Below, piece after piece: positions 62,051 to 64,000 of a stretch of 64,000 nucleotides of DNA (positions are counted from its first letter, which is position 1; each line of letters begins with the position of its first letter). The stretch lies in assembly GCA_963766345.1 (NCBI GenBank), contig CAVXZL010000008.1:656393-720392 (forward strand). Reading direction: 5' to 3'. The DNA is from DASVFB01 sp963766345 (GTDB taxonomy: Bacteria > Actinomycetota > Thermoleophilia > Gaiellales > Gaiellaceae). The notes below the pieces were generated by a model. That model had not been told where the DNA came from. It saw only the letters and a program-made list of their open reading frames with translations, and did no database searches. Made by a program: the position numbers and the translations under genes.

Positions 62051-62266
62051 CTACGCCGCCCGTCGGTCGTTCTCGGCGATGAAGACGCGGATCGCGCCCA
62101 TCGGGCATTCGGCGGCGGCGGCCAGGACGGACTCGTCGTCGGTCTCCGCCGCGCGGGCCATCGCTTCTGAACGGTCGTCGAGCTCGATCACGTCTGGTGC
62201 GAGGTCAGCGCAGATGCCGTAGCCGCTGCAGAGCGAGCGGTCGATCTCGATCCTGTAGAGCGCCAT
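62051..62266 (-). CDS. Small ferredoxin, probably 3Fe-4S
   Basis: 71 residues. CSGYGICADLAPDVIEL and ECPMGAI supply three Cys of the Fer4_13 class; the position that would give a fourth ligand is Tyr/Gly, so a 3Fe-4S cluster is expected, as in P450-partner ferredoxins. ATG 62266 follows AAAGGAG. It overlaps the end of the membrane cytochrome gene by 79 bases in another frame, and may feed electrons to it. Confidence 0.85.
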   Translation of the reverse strand: MALYRIEIDRSLCSGYGICADLAPDVIELDDRSEAMARAAETDDESVLAAAAECPMGAIRVFIAENDRRAA

Positions 62267-62787
62267 TTGCTTTCTCCTTTCGGTGCGAGGGCGCGCCAGG
62301 CGGTCGCGAACGCGACTGCTCCGACGGCGCCGATGTAGAGCGCTGCCGCCCACGGCCGGCTCGAGTCCGTTCCGGCCGCGAGGCCGTGGGCGGTCGCGAG
62401 CGCGAAGACTCCGTACGTCACCCAGTGCAGCGCACGCCAGGTGCGAAAGCCGATCCGCCTGCGCACTGAGAACGACGCGTAGACGAGGATCGTCAACTCG
62501 GCAGCGAGGACGCCGAGGCTCGTCGCGAGCGGGCGGTACGAGATCGGTCCCGGGATCGCGAGCGCGATCGCGACACCTTCACCGTCGGTCGAGCACCAGC
62601 GCGATGCCGTGCGCGGCGATCGCCGCGATCGCGTTCAGCGCGAGCGCGCGGTGGACCTGCGTCACCGTGGCCGGGCGAAGCCGTGCGAACGGCGCGACTT
62701 CAGGACGAGGCCGGCAGCACGGACAGCGTCACGAGCACGTAGGCGGCCATCCCGCTCGCACGCGCGAGCAGCCAGAGGTCGGGTCAT
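62188..62787 (-). CDS. Ferric-reductase-like transmembrane cytochrome, multiple frameshifts
   Basis: Read leftward in shifting frames: WLLARASGMAAYVLVTLSVL, then LRPATVTQVHRALALNAIAA, IAAHGIALVLD, GPISYRPLATSLGVLAAELT and FRTWRALHWVTYGVFALATA. These are the helices and paired His of the ferric-reductase-like/YedZ haem b domain. At least three, probably four, single-base shifts (near 62585, 62688, 62712 and the first codons) interrupt it. ATG 62787 overlaps the ApbE stop (ATGA). Likely passes electrons across the membrane. Confidence 0.7.
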
Positions 62788-63630
62788 GCGTCTGAAAAGC
62801 CGCCCGTGAACATCGTCTCGCCGGTTCGGGTGACGACGATCGCAGTCGTGCCGCTTTTCGCCGCCTCGTCCGCCGCCGAGGAAGAGGTGCTTCGCGACCA
62901 CCTCCGCGTCCACGGCGTCGTCGGCGAACGCCGTGACGCGGAGAACGTCGCTCTCTGCGCTGCGACCCGTGCGGGATCGATCAGGTGATTCCTCTCCTCG
63001 CCGCTGCGCATCCAGCGGCGACGGTCGCTACCCGAGGTGGCCAGCGCGCCGCGCTGAGCTGAGCGTGACGGTGCCATCAGCGGCTACGACGCCGACGGCC
63101 ACGCGTGCCCGCCGCAAACTGCGATGTCGCCGCCGGCGTCGACGAGGCACGGTCCTGCGGCGGCGAGGATGTCGGCCGCGCGCTCGGCGGCGTAACCCTC
63201 GCCGATCCCACCGAGATCGAGCTTCGCGCCGTCCTCGAGCTCGACGCGGCGGCCGTCGACGCGTACCTCTCCGCCGCAGTCGGCCGCAGCCTGAAACGTG
63301 CCGCCGGCCTCGGGAGCGACCTTCGCGAACGTGCGGTCGTAGCCCGCGGCGACGAGCGCATCGTGGACGCAGGGATCGAACCGTCCGCCCGTCCGCTCCC
63401 ACGCGGCCAGCGCCAACTCGACCACGCGAGCGAGGTCGGGGAGACCTCGAGCGCGCCCGCGCGGTTCAGCCGCAAGAGCTCAGAGTCGGGACGGAGCGCG
63501 ACATGATCTGCTCGAGGCGCTCGAACTCGGCCTCGACGGCCTCGAAGGCTTCGCGCGCCGCGCCGTTCGACGGGCGAACGAGCAGCTCGACGTCGGTCCC
63601 CATCGCGCGGAATGCATGCCATTGGATCAA
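62784..63630 (-). CDS. apbE: ApbE-type FAD:protein FMN transferase, multiple frameshifts
   Basis: Pieces in order: FRAMGTDVELLVRPSNG, FERLEQIMSR, RPDSELLRLNRAGALEV, VVELALAAWERTGGRFDPCV, GAKLDLGGIGEGYAAERAAD, VDAGGDIAVCGG, SGSDRRRWMRSGEERNHLID and IVVTRTGETMFTGGFSDA. Together they are a full ApbE, which links FMN to Thr of partner proteins outside the cytoplasm. Shifts lie near 63490, 63440, 63100, 63040 and 62900. TTG 63630 is the likely start. No signal peptide is seen and no FMN-accepting partner is in the window. Confidence 0.75.
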
Positions 63631-63643
63631 GACGTCCTCGTGA

Positions 63644-63909
63644 TCACGAGCGCGGCAGCGTGACGATGCGCGGCGCCCGCGCGGCAGCGGGAGCTGCGAC
63701 GGGCTGCCCGGCGGCACGCTGCGCACCGAGCTTGCGGACGAGGAGGCTCTCGAAGTGGATCGCTGCTCGCGCGCCGCGAGCGCTGCGATCTGACGGTTAC
63801 CGGACGAGCCTGCAACCCAGGGATGGGCTGCGACGACCGCCCAGACGACGAAGAAGACGAGCAGGGTGACCGCGAAGACGTACAGGGGGGTGACGCGCGC
63901 GTCAGTCAT
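63644..63909 (-). CDS. Small single-helix membrane protein, frameshifted
   Basis: Starts MTDARVTPLYVFAVTLLVFF and the helix runs on to WAVVAAHPWV, then NRQIAALAAREQR; after a shift near 63765 it reads IHFESLLVRKLGAQRAAGQP and ends TLPRS at TGA 63646-63644. About 87 residues with one inside-out helix and an Ala/Pro-rich outer tail. Not recognised; its place just before apbE suggests it belongs to the redox cluster. Confidence 0.55.
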
Positions 63910-64000
63910 CGAGCCGCCGGCGCTTCCGCCTCGGTCTCGCGCTCGCCGCCCGTGCGGTGCACGCGCGCACGATCGGCTCCGGGCGCACGTAGACGGTCGG
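63906..64000 (-). CDS. 3' end of an unknown gene, partial
   Basis: The last ~30 codons before an ATGA overlap with the small membrane protein; one frame reads TVYVRPEPIVR and another, if shifted by one base, HRTGGERETEAEAPAAR before TGA 63908-63906. Too short to identify. Confidence 0.35.
   Translation of the reverse strand, partial: DRLRAPGADRARVHRTGGERETEAEAPAAR

Overview
The window is about 70% G+C, densely coded on both strands with many 4-base stop/start overlaps (GTGA, ATGA, TTGA). Gene content (zinc-ribbon adenylate cyclase/ATPase/TPR regulator, MscL with a zinc-ribbon tail, CopC-CopD fusion, heterodimeric ABC exporter, stand-alone LigD polymerase domain) and many TANNNT boxes sitting 6-7 bases before start codons (leaderless mRNA) point to a high-GC actinobacterium. 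Class Thermoleophilia is my best guess, by inference only. There is one initiator tRNA, no rRNA, no CRISPR, no complete insertion sequence and no phage gene. At least eight loci carry single-base frameshifts with sense on both sides, clustered at 23.6-24.0 kb and 61.3-63.9 kb. These look more like sequencing or assembly indels than gene decay.

Layout. 0-8 kb: 3' part of trpB, an acetamidase/formamidase, a GNAT enzyme, trpA, a two-gene heterodimeric ABC exporter and a berberine-bridge-like FAD oxidoreductase. 8-14 kb (minus strand): a beta-propeller protein, a sulfite-oxidase-fold molybdoenzyme, its flavin reductase and a DUF6510-like protein, preceded by a 1011-residue cyclase/ATPase/TPR regulator. 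14-17 kb: citrate synthase, a methyltransferase and GAPDH. 17-22.4 kb: a six-gene copper-linked envelope operon (CopC-CopD-FixH-like fusion, YcnI, a lipoprotein, membrane proteins, a TPM-like protein). 22.4-25.2 kb: small enzymes and a broken collagen-like gene. 25.2-28.9 kb: a diguanylate cyclase, a membrane-anchored protein with a long alanine/lysine/glutamate helix of 18-residue repeats, and a secreted protein. 28.9-34.6 kb: a UbiA prenyltransferase, a membrane protein, an HxlR regulator, Lon and an aldo/keto reductase.

34.6-41.6 kb: a MacB/FtsX-type ABC pair, a DUF1537 kinase with a racemase-like partner, an MFS exporter and a membrane protein. 41.6-50 kb: a UspA-GFA-YjbR-BrkB operon, a secreted cupredoxin, a cupin, a zinc alcohol dehydrogenase with a VOC enzyme, LigD polymerase, a K+/H+ antiporter and a hydrolase. 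50-53.2 kb: an M23-like peptidase divergent from a DHA2 exporter and its TetR repressor, with a large dyad operator between. 53.3-57.2 kb: a 943-residue secreted beta-propeller, tRNA-fMet and a PAP2 phosphatase. 57.2-64 kb: Ppx/GppA, a CBS protein overlapping glutamate dehydrogenase, an SDR, MscL, a peptidase C26, and a redox cluster (ferredoxin, ferric-reductase-like cytochrome, ApbE, small membrane protein).

The most unusual observations are: (1) two genes whose only sensible start is ATC, each exactly six bases after a TANNNT box, suggesting leaderless translation from AUC; (2) a lon-hxlR unit with a paired palindromic operator over a TACAAT box, followed by a 152-bp MITE-like element flanked by TTA repeats whose right copy is the hxlR stop codon, so that a lon-hxlR-membrane protein-ubiA operon appears to have been split; (3) the helix-repeat protein encoded with a diguanylate cyclase.
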